64,000 bases of DNA, taken from Augochlora pura. Its lineage: Eukaryota > Arthropoda > Insecta > Hymenoptera > Halictidae. The stretch lies in the NCBI RefSeq assembly GCF_028453695.1, contig NC_135774.1, forward strand, positions 10,726,001 to 10,790,000. Direction: 5' to 3'. The position numbers and the translations under genes are program-made. Position 1 is the stretch's first letter; every line of letters starts with the position of its first letter. Below the pieces are notes generated by a model, which had not been told where the DNA came from, made no database searches, and saw only the letters and a list, made by a program, of their open reading frames with translations. Positions 60,318 through 64,000 of this stretch are shown here, one piece after another.

Positions 60318-62180
60318 TTATAAATAGAAAATCGGTGTTCAAATATCGCTGAATATTATTTCAGAACGAAAGATTAAAAAATATTACGTCAATTAAATTC
60401 TTAACAGATAACATTTTTCTGACAGTATGCATAAAACAATAAATCGAGGAAGGCTAACCTGACAAATCAAAATGAAACTTCGATGTGAAGCGATGTGAAA
60501 TGGGTTAACGAATATTGAAGGTAATCAATAACCATAGGAGAATATGGGAAATCGTAGAATGCAGAACGATTTCCAAAGAAAAAATCCTGAGAGATTAAAA
60601 TTGAAAGCGCGCGATGCCGAATGTGTCGGGGCGCGTTAAAAATCGTCAATAACTATACAAAAATGTAAAGAATCGTAGAAAAACAGTCCTGCATGATTTT
60701 ATGTATAATTCCAAGAGGATTGTTGAAAAGGCCACCAACCTGAGAGGTGCACAAAAGACGTCATAAAATTGTGAAAATTCAGAAAAAGATATTCACTTTC
60801 GTAATGTATTACTTGAGGCAACAATAACATAAAAATCGTAAAAATATAAGGAGCCAGGTTCGCTTATAAAATGAAAGAATGCTTCAAGGTAACAAATGAA
60901 ACTGCAAAGATTTTCGCGGTCCATTTCGACGTACTGAAAAATTTTAAATAATCAGACAGAAAACTGTCAAGAATCATAGAAATATAACTCTATCCAGTGC
61001 CGGGATTAACCGAGGACATTTGAGAAGGTTCCGTAGGATCTATGGGAAACTGCATCGCGAACGGGTTGGCCGGGATCGCCGTGGCGCGGTTTCGCGGACG
61101 GTATAAGGCTGAAAACAAAGAAGGATATCGCGTCATGCGGGGAGAAAAATGTATTATTAAAATATACATTTAGGCGTCGGCGGGAATAATGACGTGAGAG
61201 CTCGATTATGCCGGAATAAATGTATGGGGTGAAACGCGGCGAAGGGCGATACCGCCGGTATTGGGCGGCGGGGTGTACACTGGGCAAGGGGCATTCGTCC
61301 GGTGCCAGGGCGCGGGATATATAAGCGTCTCTGCATATCGTAATCACAATATTATGCTGAAATTGGGAGGGCCGAGTTTCCCATTTCTATTTTAATGGCT
61401 TCGGGGATTTCAAACGGGTCTGAGCCAAGCGTCGCGTAATAACTTGTATCCCCACCCCGGCGGCCGGCGGGAAAAAAAATATCGAAAGGCCCTGGGACTC
61501 GGTTTACGATTCTCGTTTTTCATTCGGAGTATTTTATTAAACCTTCCCCGCCGCCGTGAAATGAAACGTTAAGCTATGCACTGGGTGTTTCCGAATTCCG
61601 TGTAGGCGCTGGTCGCTCCCGCCACCGAATCGTAAAACACGGGGAAAGCACGAAAACCGTTTCGACACCCGCCTCCCCTCCCCCCCGCCGCCCCCCCCCC
61701 CCTTCACCGACACCGTTTCCCTTCGCCTTCCGCGAAAGTTCGCGAATTCAGCCCGCTAACCGGGCACGAATTATGCGAGCCGCCGACATTAGCATAATGG
61801 ATGTCGCGATTATGCTCGTAATTGCGCAACTTGCGAGTTATTCCGATCTGAACTCGGTCATTATTGCCCCCGAGGAAAATCGAGAGCGGTGCCGCCGCGG
61901 CCCGACCGTTTTTCTCAAATGCTGCGAAACACACGGCAACGGGGGAAACTGTTGCTCTATAGCAAAAACTTTATGCCGGTTTACTCGCAGAAGCCTCATT
62001 TCACACTTTCTAACAGTTTTACCGCGTGTGTTACAACGCGGATATTTTATTACGCGCTCCACGGGGTTGGCGGGGCCAAGTTTTTGTCTTACGGGCAGAT
62101 TTTTCTGTCCTCGGAAATTTTTGATGCGAGTGTATTTCATTACTTATTTCTTTAGATTTTAATAATAAATTTTCTATTGT
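60318..62180. other. Non-coding spacer
   Basis: AT-rich to 61000 with recurring AATCGTAGAAA/AATCATAGAAAT words that may be an eroded array; moderate to high GC 61000-62150 with C12 at 61691-61702. GATATATAAG at 61316-61325 is TATA-like without supporting initiator or gene. Frames at 61773-62162 are not recognised. Confidence 0.5.
61681..61702. repeat. C-rich tract with C12
   Basis: C6, GCCG, C12. Confidence 0.9.
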
Positions 62181-62183
62181 AGA

Positions 62184-62650
62184 TTGTTTGTATATTGTAG
62201 ATATTTCTTTTTATTAAATAGTGATTAAAATATATAGAATTCCTAGTTATTTTATTGGTCGATTTTCGTAATGGAATTGTTTCGATGTCGCAGAAATTTA
62301 GCTGTATATAAAAATATATAGTATCCAATTAATTAATTGATTTAAAAATAATGAATTTTAATAAAGCTGGCTCTCAAGTTTGTTCTAGTGTTGCACGAAT
62401 TTGGCTATACATAAAAATGTATATCACTTAGTTATTAAATGTTTAATATTCTACATTAATATGCACTAATGACTGAAATTTTTGGAATTGTTTTAACGTT
62501 GCACAAAAATCTACAAATCAAACTGTGTAACGTCGAGCTAATTAACCCTTTGGTATATTAAGACAAGTTATACATCGATGATTAGAACTTTTATAATTGT
62601 TTTAGTATTATTTTTAATTCAAATTTATTAAATTTCGTCTTTTTGCATTC
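62184..62650. repeat. ~105-bp degenerate tandem array, 4-5 units
   Basis: TTGTTTNNA(T/C)GT(T/C)GCA(C/G)(A/G)AA-type starts recur at 62277, 62380, 62488 and, weaker, 62597 (periods 103, 108, 109), with a possible earlier unit at 62184. After each start comes ATAAAAAT(A/G)TATA or a relative. Moderate divergence. Confidence 0.65.
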
Positions 62651-64000
62651 ATATTTAATTGCTTTTCGGCGCGCGTTCCTTGAAGTCCTTAGCTCACGGA
62701 TATTTCAAGTCGAATAAAACTATGATTGTGACATCGGAATGCCCCGCCACAAATATTCCCTCCGCAATGTTTTATGCAAAACTGTTGGCGGTCGCGAGCC
62801 CGCAGTCAAAGAACAAAAAAATTTGCCGCGGAGCGAACTGTTGTCGCGCGACGCATCAAATTAATACGTTCCTCGGGACTTTTATATCGCCGCGTAACCA
62901 TATAATTTTCACGGATCCGCCGGAAAAATGTAAATCCCGATTGTTGAGATTTTCATCATGCCGGCAGGCGGCCGTGGATATAGCTAGCCAACAAGAACGA
63001 CTTTATGCGGATAATCAATTCGTTTTTTCCCGACCCTTTACCGTGAAAACCGGTTTCGCCGCCGGTGTCTGAATTATTTTTGCGGAACGTCTCTTTCCGT
63101 TACCCCTGTGGCGATTAATAGATTTTTATGGGAAACGAAAATCGCCTGCGTCGATTGGAAAACGTAGAAACCGTGTGCAATATTATGTTTAGTTTTATTA
63201 AAATTATGATTAGTCTAAGTGCAAATAAAATGAGAATCAGTTGAAAAATTATTCGCTATAAGAGGGATAATAAATAAAAAAGGAACAATTAAATAGATTA
63301 TTCTCTACTATAAAAATTTACATCTGAAAAGGTTAATTCTCTCTTAAATAATTTTAATAAATTGTAATTAATACATCAACATTTTTATTTTATTTTTAGC
63401 TTTATATTATTCCTCGTTTCACCTAGACATTTTTCTCTTAAATGTGTACAGTCCGTGCTCTCTTTAATAAATAAAACATTTCTGTTTTAGGGTCGTTTGG
63501 AACGATCGGGTTAACCGGGATACGTACCGCGAATTGGGTAGTTGGATTTTACGGAAGGGTCGCGGAACTGTTCTTTTCTCGTTGCACTATGATTTCAGCG
63601 GGTTTGACGGTCGTGGGACGAGTGAAAAACACGTGATCCCGTTATGCACGGACAATCATCTTGCCGAGCCCCTGGGGGCAATCATCCGCAAGGTGTATTC
63701 GAGTCAAGGGTACGTTAACGATTCTCTGAAACGTTTCCCCGAGCGTTTCCCACCCGAGTCGAGCCTGGAATTCCCTTACGAGCGGTAGAAACAGTTACAC
63801 CCCTCCGTTGGAAACTGCTGATCGATATCCACTGATCGAACGTCCTTTCCCATTGTTTGTTATTTTGCAAATTCCAACGCCGCTATCTTTATCTGTCCCT
63901 TGAAAACCCGTTTCCTGGCCGTCCGAGTCCAGCTCAGGTGTGAACGATAATTTATATTTCATTCATTATTATTATTCTATACTTTAGGAAAAATATTGAA
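62651..64000. other. Non-coding spacer to window end
   Basis: Moderate GC 62660-63170, AT-rich 63170-63500, moderate after. The 137-codon frame 62659-63072 shows no domain. One weak exon candidate at 63599-63692. Confidence 0.5.
63599..63692 (+). CDS. Weak internal-exon candidate
   Basis: A plausible acceptor (TTCTTTTCTC..TGATTTCAG ending at 63598) and donor (CGCAAG/GTGTAT at 63692/63693) bracket 94 bases open in one frame, reading GFDGRGTSEKHVIPLCTDNH onward. The frame continues past the donor to TAG near 63788. No recognised domain; both splice matches are mediocre and could be chance. Confidence 0.12.

Noticed and set aside
61316..61325. TATA-like GATATATAAG
   Set aside because: No initiator, no downstream gene and AT-rich surroundings nearby; insufficient for a promoter call.

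Overview
This is a 64 kb piece of an animal nuclear genome, most likely an insect and, as a guess, a hymenopteran (bee, ant or wasp). The basis is indirect: no operons or dense coding, abundant and undepleted CpG, alternation every 1-3 kb between AT-rich blocks and GC-rich blocks, many short microsatellites, and small decayed DNA-transposon relics (TTAA-flanked and Tc1-like). A run of exactly 100 N (25239-25338) is a scaffold gap, so this is a draft assembly. No gene, protein domain, tRNA, rRNA or known microRNA could be recognised with confidence on either strand. The window reads as a gene desert or the inside of a very large intron.

Layout. 1-4.5 kb: mixed non-coding DNA with a diverged 205-bp tandem duplication (3775-4164). 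4.5-6.3 kb: low-complexity GA/CT/C/G-rich DNA ending in a 29-base G run. 6.3-9 kb: moderate and AT-rich spacer. 9-10.8 kb: GC-rich block with a possible terminal coding exon on the minus strand at its edge (8908-9105). 10.8-25.2 kb: spacer with isolated microsatellites, a SOX/POU/homeodomain-type motif cluster near 19.8 kb and a possible terminal exon at 24294-24509. 25-28.7 kb: gap, microsatellites, a 10-bp minisatellite, a TTAA-type element and a CpG-rich block. 29-36.3 kb: AT-rich desert with decayed repeats. 36.4-38.4 kb: low-complexity block followed by a cluster of three small inverted-repeat elements. 39-42.6 kb: CpG-rich block, weak exon candidate, Tc1-like and TTAA-type miniature elements. 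42.7-50.8 kb: repeated GA/CT-rich blocks and a 376-bp inverted repeat near 47.6 kb. 51-64 kb: AT-rich desert with three previously unlabelled degenerate tandem arrays (16-bp, about 42-bp and about 105-bp units) and further copies of the 185-bp inverted-repeat family.

Nothing here forms a pathway or gene system that I can see. The most informative content is repeat structure (a dispersed 185-bp inverted-repeat family with four fair copies, three TTAA-type miniature elements, one Tc1-like miniature element, one large inverted repeat, several decayed minisatellites), an apparent excess of the octamer ATGCAAAT, and four low-confidence exon candidates. All homology statements are pattern reading by eye; no database search was possible.
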